Positions 1-5,673 of a DNA stretch of 5,756 nt are shown here, in pieces (the first letter of the stretch is position 1; the number at the start of each line of letters is the position of its first letter). The notes below the pieces were generated by a model, which did not search any database, was not told where the DNA came from, and saw only the letters and a list, made by a program, of their open reading frames with translations. The translations under genes were made by a program, and so were the position numbers. This DNA comes from CAVVDT01 sp964568825 (GTDB taxonomy: Bacteria > Pseudomonadota > Alphaproteobacteria > Rhizobiales > Aestuariivirgaceae). Where the stretch lies: positions 1-5,756 of the forward strand of contig CAZMSA010000207.1 in assembly GCA_964568825.1 (NCBI GenBank), in the 5' to 3' direction.

Positions 1-356
1 GCCTGAAGAAGGGCGAGACGGTCACCTGCGAGGTGATCGCGGTGCAGGACAACGGACTGGAGGTTTCGATTGCCGGTTCTGACATGACCGCCTCTATCCG
101 CCGCTCGGACCTTGCTCGCGACCGCTCCGAGCAGCGCACTGAGCGCTTTGCCGTGGGCGAGAAAGTCGATGCTAAGATCACCCAGATCGATCGCGCCGCG
201 CGCAAGATCTCGGTATCGATCAAGGCGTTGGAGATTGCCGAGGAAAAGGCGGCGGTCGCCCAGTACGGCTCATCCGATTCGGGCGCTTCGCTTGGCGACA
301 TTCTCGGTGTGGCCCTGTCCAAGGCCAAGAAGGACGCCGACGAAGAAGAGGACTGA
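1..356 (+). CDS. rpsA: 30S ribosomal protein S1, C-terminal part (5' end outside window)
   Basis: S1 binds mRNA on the small ribosomal subunit and helps load transcripts onto it. The frame is open from base 3, giving 117 codons before TGA at 354-356. The first ~78 residues form one complete S1 (OB-fold) RNA-binding repeat, the last of the protein: it opens with LKKGETVTCEVIAV, has the NGLEVSI strand, and closes with GEKVDAKITQIDRAARKISVSIKALE split by the usual loop. The tail that follows (AVAQYGSSDSGASLGDILG, then an acidic Asp/Glu end) is typical of alphaproteobacterial S1 proteins. A GTG at base 33 lies inside the repeat and is not a start. Family length is about 560 residues, so roughly four fifths of the gene lies upstream. 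No intrinsic terminator follows clearly, so read-through into sppA is possible. Confidence 0.96.
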   Translation, partial: LKKGETVTCEVIAVQDNGLEVSIAGSDMTASIRRSDLARDRSEQRTERFAVGEKVDAKITQIDRAARKISVSIKALEIAEEKAAVAQYGSSDSGASLGDILGVALSKAKKDADEEED

Positions 357-417
357 GCCCTGAAGAATTGCCCCGCCGGCCATCGCGGCTGACGGCATTT
401 GAAGGGTGAGGCGCACA

Positions 418-1392
418 ATGAGCCTTGACACCGACGCTATCGTTGCCCGCCGCCGGCTCAGGCGACACCTGAGCCTGTGGCGGGTAATCGCCGTGGTGGC
501 GGTAGCGGCGGGTCTGCTGGCGCTGGGCTTTGTGGGAAGCAATCCCCTGTTCGATCTCTCCAGGAGTGGCAGCCAAATCGCCCGCATCCGCATTTCCGGC
601 TTGATCACCGGCGATCGCGATACCCTCAAGCTCATCGACAAGGTGAGTGACGCAAAGCGGGTCCGCGCGGTTATCGTCCGCATCAACAGCCCCGGCGGCA
701 CCACGGCCGGGTCGGAAGCCATCTACGAACACTTGCGGCGCCTCGCCGCCAAGAAACCGGTGGCCGCGGTGATGGATACGGTCGCCGCGTCGGGCGGCTA
801 TATCACCGCGCTTGCCTGCGACCACATCGTGGCGCGCGGCAATACCATTACCGGTTCCATCGGCGTGATCTTTCAGTGGGCGGAGTTCGGCAAGCTCTTG
901 CAAACGCTCGGAATCCAGATGGATGAGATCAAGAGCGGCGACCTCAAGGCCGAGCCTAACTTCTTTACACCACCCTCCGACAAGGTCCGCCAGGTAACCG
1001 CGGCTATGGTCCAGGACTCATTCGCCTGGTTCAAGGGACTGGTGGCGAAGCGGCGCGGACTCGATGCCGCCACCGTCGACAAGCTCAGTGACGGGCGCGT
1101 CTATACCGGCCGCCAGGCATTGACCGTCAAGCTCATCGACGAGATCGGGGGCGAGGACAAGGCTATCGCCTGGTTCGCCGCGGCGAAGAAGATCGACCCC
1201 AAACTGAAGGTGATCGACTGGACGGTTTCGAAAAAAAGCATCGCCTCCAGCCTCGATCTACGCATGGCGCGTGCCGTGCTCAAAATACTGGGACTTTCAA
1301 GCCTCGCATCAGTGGGCGAAAAAATCCTTCCCTCTGAACGTCTTAGGCTTGACGGCTTGCTGTCAGTTTGGCACCCTGACAGCGGCGGGTGA
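418..1392 (+). CDS. sppA: Signal peptide peptidase SppA, short 36-kDa type (peptidase family S49)
   Basis: Membrane-bound serine protease that degrades signal peptides left after secretion. The 324-residue product has a basic N-terminus (Arg11-13, 15, 16, 22), one membrane anchor at about residues 21-40, then an S49 domain facing the periplasm. The conserved core INSPGGT...VAASGGYITA is clear. Ser125 in AASGGY is the expected nucleophile and Lys177 in SGDLKAE the expected general base; their spacing of 52 matches the Ser147/Lys199 pair reported for Bacillus subtilis SppA. The single S49 domain fits the short form, not the ~600-residue E. coli form. The ATG at 418 is chosen because GGTGAG (405-410) lies 7 bases upstream; a GTG at 406 would add four residues but has a poorer site. 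The last ~110 bases are richer in A/T than the surroundings and contain an inverted repeat. ihfB starts 38 bases downstream. Confidence 0.95.
   Translation: MSLDTDAIVARRRLRRHLSLWRVIAVVAVAAGLLALGFVGSNPLFDLSRSGSQIARIRISGLITGDRDTLKLIDKVSDAKRVRAVIVRINSPGGTTAGSEAIYEHLRRLAAKKPVAAVMDTVAASGGYITALACDHIVARGNTITGSIGVIFQWAEFGKLLQTLGIQMDEIKSGDLKAEPNFFTPPSDKVRQVTAAMVQDSFAWFKGLVAKRRGLDAATVDKLSDGRVYTGRQALTVKLIDEIGGEDKAIAWFAAAKKIDPKLKVIDWTVSKKSIASSLDLRMARAVLKILGLSSLASVGEKILPSERLRLDGLLSVWHPDSGG
1359..1383. repeat. Perfect 8-bp inverted repeat at the 3' end of sppA
   Basis: GCTGTCAG (1359-1366) and CTGACAGC (1376-1383) are exact reverse complements separated by nine bases, TTTGGCACC. Two further T-G wobble pairs could extend the stem outward in RNA. 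It ends 6 bases before the sppA stop codon and 47 bases before the ihfB start. There is no following T-run, so it is not an intrinsic terminator. It could be an operator for ihfB, an mRNA stem-loop affecting stability or coupling, or chance within coding sequence. Confidence 0.5.
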
Positions 1393-1417
1393 AGTTCACG
1401 GCCGTAGCGGCAGCGAC

Positions 1418-1424
1418 AGGGGAG
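1418..1424 (+). promoter_or_regulatory. Ribosome binding site deciding the ihfB start
   Basis: AGGGGAG lies 6 bases before the ATG at 1431. It supports that start over an in-frame GTG at 1389, which overlaps the sppA stop codon (GTGA) and would add 14 residues not found in IHF-beta proteins. Confidence 0.8.
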
Positions 1425-1430
1425 CCGGGG

Positions 1431-1715
1431 ATGATCAAGTCCGAATTGATTCAGCTTATTACCGAACACAATCCGCATCTCTACCAGCGCGACGTAGAGC
1501 GCATCGTCAATACGGTTTTCGACGAGATCATCCACGCATTGTCGATGGGCGATCGGGTCGAGTTACGCGGGTTCGGAGCGTTTTCAGTGAAGGAGCGTGC
1601 CGCCAGGGCCGGCCGCAATCCGCGCACCGGCGATACCGTGGCGGTGGCCGCCAAGCGGGTGCCTTATTTCAAGACCGGCAAGGAATTGCGCGAACGGCTC
1701 AATTTGGGCAAGTGA
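1431..1715 (+). CDS. ihfB: Integration host factor subunit beta
   Basis: IHF is a heterodimeric nucleoid protein that binds specific sites and bends DNA sharply, acting in transcription, replication and recombination. The product has 94 residues, the same length as E. coli IHF-beta, and belongs to the HU/IHF family: N-terminal helices (MIKSELIQLITEHNPHL...), the ELRGFGAFSV strand, the basic beta-arm with RNPRTG, and the C-terminal YFKTGKELRERL helix. Glu44 and Arg46, which in E. coli IHF-beta make site-specific contacts, and Pro64, which intercalates at the DNA kink, are at the same numbers here. This favours IHF-beta over HU. The partner subunit IhfA is not in the window. Location right after rpsA/sppA is conserved in alphaproteobacteria and, for rpsA-ihfB adjacency, in enterics too. 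Confidence 0.97.
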   Translation: MIKSELIQLITEHNPHLYQRDVERIVNTVFDEIIHALSMGDRVELRGFGAFSVKERAARAGRNPRTGDTVAVAAKRVPYFKTGKELRERLNLGK

Positions 1716-1754
1716 ACCGCGTGGCTCCTTGACGGAACCGGAAAAGAGACATCG

Positions 1755-2084
1755 ATGAAGCGTATCCTGGCGTGGGTGATCGGGTTGCCTGTGGCGATCA
1801 TCCTCGTGGCTTTCGCCATCGCCAACCGGCAGTTCGTGACGATCTCGCTGGATCCGTTCTCGCCGAGAAATCCGTGGGTGGCGCTTGATCTGCCGCTATG
1901 GTCGCTGTTGTTCATCGGCATTTTTCTCGGGCTCGTCGCCGGCTGGGTGGCGGCGTGGTTCAATCAGCATCACTGGCGCAAGGAAGCGCGCCGGTCTCGC
2001 CATGAACTGGAGCGAGCCCGCGGCCGGATAGATGAACTCGAACGGACCGGGCGCCAGAACCAGTTGCAGACGCTCGATAGCTGA
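1755..2084 (+). CDS. LapA-domain (DUF1049) small inner-membrane protein
   Basis: A 109-residue protein with two predicted membrane helices, about residues 4-23 and 47-69, joined by a short loop with the NRQFVTISLDPF motif seen in alphaproteobacterial members of this family. The second helix has a small-xxx-small pattern (Gly55, Gly59, Gly63) suited to helix packing. The remainder (about 74-98) is highly charged and Arg/Glu-rich with heptad-like spacing, suggesting a short cytoplasmic coiled coil. In E. coli, LapA works with LapB in controlling lipopolysaccharide synthesis through FtsH-mediated turnover of LpxC; whether this homologue does so is inference, since no lapB is visible here. The ATG at 1755 has only modest purine-rich sequence upstream (GGAAAAGAGA, 1739-1749 region). 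It is separated from ihfB by 39 bases and is probably co-transcribed with it. Confidence 0.88.
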   Translation: MKRILAWVIGLPVAIILVAFAIANRQFVTISLDPFSPRNPWVALDLPLWSLLFIGIFLGLVAGWVAAWFNQHHWRKEARRSRHELERARGRIDELERTGRQNQLQTLDS

Positions 2085-2118
2085 GCGGCGCAGGCCGATC
2101 CGCCGCGGCCGGCCGACG

Positions 2119-2169
2119 ATGCGGAAAGATGTGGCATTTTCAGCCTGCGCGCCCTATCTGGTGCTGTAA
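2119..2169 (+). other. Possible short upstream reading frame (16 codons) before pyrF
   Basis: ATG at 2119 opens a frame encoding MRKDVAFSACAPYLVL and ends with TAA at 2167-2169, inside the loop of the inverted repeat at 2158-2180. There is no good Shine-Dalgarno sequence, and it contains no run of Trp, Arg or other attenuator-type codons. A chance frame is the default explanation; it is listed because of its position. Confidence 0.15.
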
Positions 2170-2180
2170 ATCCGCACCAG
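2158..2180. repeat. Perfect 7-bp inverted repeat directly upstream of pyrF
   Basis: CTGGTGC (2158-2164) and GCACCAG (2174-2180) are exact reverse complements around a 9-base loop, TGTAAATCC. The repeat ends 15 bases before the pyrF ATG. In DNA it could be an operator; in RNA it would form a hairpin next to the translation start. The loop is followed by no T-run, so it is not a terminator. Confidence 0.5.
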
Positions 2181-2195
2181 GACCTCCGAAACCCC

Positions 2196-2903
2196 ATGAC
2201 CGATTTTGCCAATCCAGTGTGCGTGGCGCTCGACACGCCCGATCCAGCCAAGGCGCGGGCGTTGCTGGAGGACGTCAGGCCGCATGTCGGGCTGGCCAAG
2301 GTCGGCATGGAGCTTTTCTACGCCCACGGGCCCGAGGGCTATCGCGAGGTGGCGGCGGCGGGGGTTCCGATTTTCCTCGATCTCAAGCTGCACGACATTC
2401 CCAATACAGTGGCCGGCGGCATTGCCGCGCTGATGCAGCTTTCGCCGCTGCCGTCGATCGTCAATGTGCATGCCTCGGGCGGCAGCGCCATGATGTCGGC
2501 GGCAGCGCGCGCCATCGGCGGTGCGGCGACCCGTATCGTCGCCGTCACGCTGCTTACCAGCCTGTCGCAGGACGACATCGTGGAGACCGGCTTCGATGCC
2601 GGCCTCAGCACCCGCGAGCATGCCGCGCGGCTGGCGGCGCTCGCCAAGGCGTCCGGCCTCGATGGCGTCGTGTGCTCCCCCGATGACCTGGGCGACGTCA
2701 GGGCCGCGTGCGGGCCGCAGTTCCTCACCGTGGTTCCCGGCATCCGCCCCGCCGGCAGCCCGCAAGGTGATCAAAAGCGCATCGCGACCCCTGAAAGCGC
2801 GCGTTCCGCAGGCGCCGATATCCTGGTGATCGGCCGGCCGATCACCGCCGCCCCCGACCCCATCGCCGCGGCGTGGGGGATCGCCGCCAGCCTCGGGCTT
2901 TGA
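2196..2903 (+). CDS. pyrF: Orotidine 5'-phosphate decarboxylase
   Basis: Cytoplasmic enzyme that decarboxylates OMP to UMP, the last step of de novo pyrimidine synthesis. The 235-residue length is normal for the bacterial family, a TIM barrel. Visible active-site residues: Asp13 in VALDTP, Lys35 in AKVGMELF, and the hallmark DLKLHDIPNT with Asp62, Lys64 and Asp67, where Lys64 is the expected proton donor. Phosphate-binding elements are PGIRP (181-185) with the following SPQGDQKR, and IGRPIT with Arg214. The ATG at 2196 matches the family N-terminus (short lead before VCVALD) but lacks a clear Shine-Dalgarno sequence; the upstream bases include CCTCC (2183-2187) instead. An inverted repeat lies just upstream. 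trpF begins 3 bases after the stop, so the two are almost surely translated from one message. Confidence 0.96.
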   Translation: MTDFANPVCVALDTPDPAKARALLEDVRPHVGLAKVGMELFYAHGPEGYREVAAAGVPIFLDLKLHDIPNTVAGGIAALMQLSPLPSIVNVHASGGSAMMSAAARAIGGAATRIVAVTLLTSLSQDDIVETGFDAGLSTREHAARLAALAKASGLDGVVCSPDDLGDVRAACGPQFLTVVPGIRPAGSPQGDQKRIATPESARSAGADILVIGRPITAAPDPIAAAWGIAASLGL

Positions 2904-2906
2904 TCC

Positions 2907-3557
2907 ATGACAGTCGAAGTCAAGATCTGCGGCCTCAAGGATGCCGCAAGTGTCGAGGCCGCGCTCGATGCCGGCGCCGATTTCATCGGCCTGAATTTCT
3001 ATGCGCCCTCGCCGCGCCATGTTTCAATCGCTGACGCCGCGGTCCTCGCCGACATGGCCCGCGGCCGGGCAAAGATCGTCGCCTTGGTGGTTGATCCCGA
3101 CGATCACCTCGTGACGGAGATCGCGGCAAGGGTGAAGCCCGATTTCATCCAGGTCCATGGGGACGAGACGCCCGAACGCGTCACCGGGATTTCGCGCCTG
3201 GCTGGGGTTCCGGTGATCAAGGCGATCAAGGTGCGCTCGGCCGACGATGTGGAAAGTGCGCGCGCCTATCGCGACGCGGCGGCGATGATCCTGTTCGACG
3301 CCAGGGCACCGGAAGCACTTGAGGGCGCGCTTCCCGGCGGCAACGGCGTTGCCTTCGACTGGACGCTGCTTTCCCCCGATGCGCGGCCGCGCCGCTTCAT
3401 GCTCTCGGGCGGGCTCGATGCCGCGAATGTAGGCCGCGCCATCTTTCTCACCGGAGCGCCCATTGTCGATGTATCCTCAGGCGTGGAAGATCGGCCCGGC
3501 GTCAAGAATCTGGCCCTCATCCGGAAATTCATTGAGATGGCGAAGGCGGTCGGCTAG
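2907..3557 (+). CDS. trpF: Phosphoribosylanthranilate isomerase
   Basis: Converts N-(5'-phosphoribosyl)anthranilate to CdRP by an Amadori rearrangement, the third step of tryptophan synthesis. The 216-residue single-domain protein is the stand-alone form, not the TrpC-TrpF fusion of enterics. The N-terminal KICGL carries Cys8, the expected general base, and Asp131 in ILFDA is the expected general acid. Other family marks are GLNFYAPSPRHV, IQVHGDE, KAIKV, the FDWTLL segment after a Gly-rich stretch, LSGGLDAANV and VDVSSGVEDRPGVKN, the last two binding phosphate. ATG follows the pyrF TGA after three bases and has only weak ribosome-binding sequence inside pyrF, so translation is probably coupled to termination of pyrF. 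trpB follows after 33 bases. Confidence 0.96.
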   Translation: MTVEVKICGLKDAASVEAALDAGADFIGLNFYAPSPRHVSIADAAVLADMARGRAKIVALVVDPDDHLVTEIAARVKPDFIQVHGDETPERVTGISRLAGVPVIKAIKVRSADDVESARAYRDAAAMILFDARAPEALEGALPGGNGVAFDWTLLSPDARPRRFMLSGGLDAANVGRAIFLTGAPIVDVSSGVEDRPGVKNLALIRKFIEMAKAVG

Positions 3558-3590
3558 AGAACTGGCCACCAAGCTGGAAAGATCAAGCCC

Positions 3591-4808
3591 ATGACCCATC
3601 AAGCGCCCAACAGTTTCCGCCGCGGCCCCGACGAGCATGGTCGCTTCGGCATCTATGGCGGCCGCTTCGTGGCCGAAACCCTGATGCCGCTGATCCTCGA
3701 GCTGGAGAAGGCCTATCGCGCCGCCCAGGCCGATCCGGCATTTGAGGCCGAGCTTTCCTCCTTCCTCACCCATTATGTCGGCCGGCCCTCACCACTGTAT
3801 TTCGCCGAGCGGCTTACCGAGCACCTGGGCGGCGCAAAAATCTATTTCAAGCGCGACGAGCTCAACCACACCGGCGCCCACAAGATCAACAACGTGATGG
3901 GCCAGATCCTGCTGGCGCGGCGCATGGGCAAAAAGCGCATCATCGCCGAAACCGGGGCCGGCCAGCACGGCGTCGCCACGGCCACGGCATGCGCCCGCTT
4001 TGGTCTTGAATGCATCGTCTACATGGGCGAGGTCGACGTCGCCCGCCAGCAACCCAACGTCTTCCGCATGAAGCTGCTGGGTGCCAAAGTGGTGCCAGTC
4101 AAGTCCGGCTCGCGGACCCTGAAGGATGCCCTCAACGAAGCCTTGCGTGACTGGGTGGCCAATGTGGAGGACACCTTCTACTGCATCGGCACGGTTGCCG
4201 GCCCGCATCCCTACCCGGAGATGGTGCGCGACTTCCAGGCGATCATCGGCAACGAAACCCGCCAGCAAATGCTGGAACGCGAGGGGCGCCTGCCCGATTC
4301 ACTCGTCGCTGCCATCGGCGGCGGCTCCAATGCCATGGGCCTGTTCCACCCCTTCCTCGATGACAAGGAAGTGGAGATCTACGGCGTCGAGGCAGCCGGA
4401 CGCGGTGTGGAAACTGGCGAGCATGCCGCTTCCATCACCGGCGGCAGGCCGGGCGTCCTGCACGGCAACCGCACTTATCTGTTGATGGACGGCGACGGGC
4501 AGATCACCGAGGCGCATTCCATCTCCGCCGGCCTCGACTATCCCGGCATCGGCCCCGAACATTCCTGGCTCAACGATATGGGCCGGGTGCACTACGTCTC
4601 GGCGACCGACAAAGAGGCGCTCGATGCCTTCCAGTTGTGCTGCCGGCTCGAGGGCATCATCCCGGCCCTCGAGCCGGCCCATGCCCTCGCCCATGTCATC
4701 AAGCTGGCGCCGGATAAGCCGAAGGACCATCTGATGGTGATGAACATGTGCGGGCGCGGCGACAAGGACATCTTTACCGTTGCGGAACATCTGGGGGTGA
4801 AGCTGTGA
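3591..4808 (+). CDS. trpB: Tryptophan synthase beta subunit
   Basis: PLP enzyme that joins indole, channelled from TrpA, to L-serine to give tryptophan. The 405 residues fit the TrpB1 class that pairs with TrpA. The PLP lysine is Lys98 in HTGAHKINN and the catalytic glutamate is Glu120 in AETGAGQHG; both are offset by 11 from Salmonella Lys87 and Glu109. The PLP phosphate loop GGGSNAMG and the C-terminal GRGDKD are present. The residue just before GRGDKD, Ser377 in Salmonella and bonded to the PLP ring nitrogen, is Cys387 here. The N-terminal stretch RFGIYGGRFVAETLMP is typical. ATG at 3591 has GGAAAG (3576-3581) 9 bases upstream. Its stop overlaps the trpA start, as expected for subunits made in equal amounts. 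Confidence 0.98.
   Translation: MTHQAPNSFRRGPDEHGRFGIYGGRFVAETLMPLILELEKAYRAAQADPAFEAELSSFLTHYVGRPSPLYFAERLTEHLGGAKIYFKRDELNHTGAHKINNVMGQILLARRMGKKRIIAETGAGQHGVATATACARFGLECIVYMGEVDVARQQPNVFRMKLLGAKVVPVKSGSRTLKDALNEALRDWVANVEDTFYCIGTVAGPHPYPEMVRDFQAIIGNETRQQMLEREGRLPDSLVAAIGGGSNAMGLFHPFLDDKEVEIYGVEAAGRGVETGEHAASITGGRPGVLHGNRTYLLMDGDGQITEAHSISAGLDYPGIGPEHSWLNDMGRVHYVSATDKEALDAFQLCCRLEGIIPALEPAHALAHVIKLAPDKPKDHLMVMNMCGRGDKDIFTVAEHLGVKL
4793..4800 (+). promoter_or_regulatory. Ribosome binding site for trpA inside trpB
   Basis: GGGGGTGA sits in the last codons of trpB, 4-7 bases before the GTG at 4805. It supports a start there, overlapping the trpB stop in a GTGA junction. Confidence 0.6.
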
Positions 4809-5650
4809 GCGCTGCCATGCGCATTGAAAACCGCTTTGCAGAACTCGCTCGCGCGGGTCGGGCGGGACTTGTCACCTTCGTCATGGCCGGTGATCCCGAT
4901 CCGGCGACGGCGGCGAAGATCATTGCCGGCCTGCCGGCGGCGGGTGCCGATGTCATCGAGATCGGCATGCCGTTCACCGATCCCATGGCCGATGGACCGG
5001 CGATCCAGCTTTCCGGCCACAGGGCGCTGAAGGCGGGGCAGACGCTGGTGAAGACGCTGTCGCTGGTCAGCGATTTCCGGGTGCACGACACGACTACCCC
5101 CGTGGTGCTCATGGGCTATTACAATCCGATTTACGTCTATGGCGTCGAGCGCTTCCTTGCCGATGCCATGGCGGCCGGCGTCGACGGGCTTATTGTCGTC
5201 GATCTGCCGCCGGAAGAAGACGTCGAGCTGTGCCTGCCGGCGCTAAAGGCGGGACTCAACTTCATTCGCCTCGCCACCCCCACCACCGATGATCACCGCC
5301 TGCCCAAGGTGCTCACCAACACCTCCGGCTTCGTCTACTACGTCTCGGTCACCGGCATCACCGGCACCAAGGCGCCCGATGTCGGCCATGTCACCGACGC
5401 GGTTGCCCGCATCAAGCGCCACACCGACCTGCCGGTGGCCGTCGGCTTCGGGGTGAGGACGCCTGAGCAGGCCAAGGCGATAGCCGCCGGCGCCGATGGC
5501 GTGGTGGTGGGCACCGCCCTGGTGGAGGCGATCCGCCAAAGCCTCGATGATGACGGCCACGCTACTGCACGGACCGCGGAAGCGGTATTGTCACTGGTCG
5601 CGGACCTGGCGCACGGCGTGCGCGCCGCCTGCCGACCGGCAGCCGAATGA
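4805..5650 (+). CDS. trpA: Tryptophan synthase alpha subunit
   Basis: Cleaves indole-3-glycerol phosphate to indole and glyceraldehyde 3-phosphate and passes indole to TrpB through the intersubunit tunnel. From GTG at 4805 the protein has 281 residues, within the family range. Catalytic Glu52 lies in DVIEIGMPF and Asp63 in DPMADGPAIQL, with the same 11-residue spacing as Glu49/Asp60 in Salmonella. Further marks are VLMGYYNPIYVYG, the LIVVDLPPEE segment, IRLATPTTDD, the YYVSVTGITG loop that closes the active site, and phosphate-binding GFGVRTPEQ and GADGVVVGTAL. The GTG start shares bases with the trpB TGA (4-base overlap, GTGA) and has a good binding site. An in-frame ATG at 4817 would shorten the protein by four residues and cannot be excluded. 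accD follows after 23 bases. Confidence 0.97.
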   Translation: MSAAMRIENRFAELARAGRAGLVTFVMAGDPDPATAAKIIAGLPAAGADVIEIGMPFTDPMADGPAIQLSGHRALKAGQTLVKTLSLVSDFRVHDTTTPVVLMGYYNPIYVYGVERFLADAMAAGVDGLIVVDLPPEEDVELCLPALKAGLNFIRLATPTTDDHRLPKVLTNTSGFVYYVSVTGITGTKAPDVGHVTDAVARIKRHTDLPVAVGFGVRTPEQAKAIAAGADGVVVGTALVEAIRQSLDDDGHATARTAEAVLSLVADLAHGVRAACRPAAE

Positions 5651-5660
5651 AAATCCGACC

Positions 5661-5665
5661 AGGAG
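5661..5665 (+). promoter_or_regulatory. Ribosome binding site for accD with TTG start
   Basis: AGGAG lies 8 bases before TTG at 5674. An in-frame TAG at 5668-5670 blocks any earlier start, and the next in-frame ATG (5749 region) is far inside the conserved N-terminus, so TTG is the start. Confidence 0.85.
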
Positions 5666-5673
5666 TTTAGAGT

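Larger units (their letters stand above)
2085..2195 (+). promoter_or_regulatory. Intergenic leader region before pyrF; promoter not clearly identifiable
   Basis: The longest gap in the window and the natural site for a promoter of the pyrF-trpFBA-accD run. It holds a 10-bp GC palindrome (CGGCCGGCCG, 2106-2115), a T-run (2137-2140), and the inverted repeat at 2158-2180. A weak sigma70-like pair, GTGGCA (2131-2136) and TATCTG (2155-2160) at 18-base spacing, can be drawn but matches consensus poorly. No intrinsic terminator for the lapA gene is evident. That a promoter lies here is inferred mainly from gap length. Confidence 0.3.

Noticed and set aside
369..400. Hairpin-like sequence after rpsA (TGCC/GGCA outer and GCCG/CGGC inner arms, followed by TTT) as a terminator
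   Set aside because: Two 4-bp stems with an unequal internal loop and only three T residues are too weak to call an intrinsic terminator.
220..903. Minus-strand open frame (227 codons) opposite the rpsA end and sppA
   Set aside because: Shadow of sppA codon bias; no recognisable domain and no plausible promoter or binding site.
1231..1237. Run of seven A residues in sppA as a programmed frameshift or slippage site
   Set aside because: The zero frame continues to a normal SppA C-terminus, no meaningful product follows a shift, and no stimulatory structure sits at the right distance.
1368..1390. TTTGGCAC resembling a sigma54 -24 element before ihfB
   Set aside because: The required TTGC -12 element is absent at the right spacing.
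1729..1757. TTGACG before the lapA-domain gene as a -35 promoter element
   Set aside because: At 17-base spacing the -10 position reads TCGATG and would overlap the start codon; no match to consensus.
2106..2115. CGGCCGGCCG palindrome after the lapA-domain gene as terminator or regulator site
   Set aside because: Self-complementary GC strings are common by chance in this composition; it leaves no room for a loop and has no T-run.
2129..2686. Plus-strand frame starting ATG-TGG with two Trp codons in the first 11, upstream of an operon with trp genes; looked like a Trp leader peptide
   Set aside because: It has no stop before pyrF and runs out of frame through most of it, the Trp codons are not tandem, and there are no competing terminator/antiterminator stems with a T-run.
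2154..3020. Long minus-strand open frame (288 codons) opposite pyrF and the start of trpF
   Set aside because: It lies fully opposite clear, conserved genes, and its composition (rich in Arg, Gly, Ala, His, Asp) is what GC-rich antisense frames give. No family resemblance is visible.
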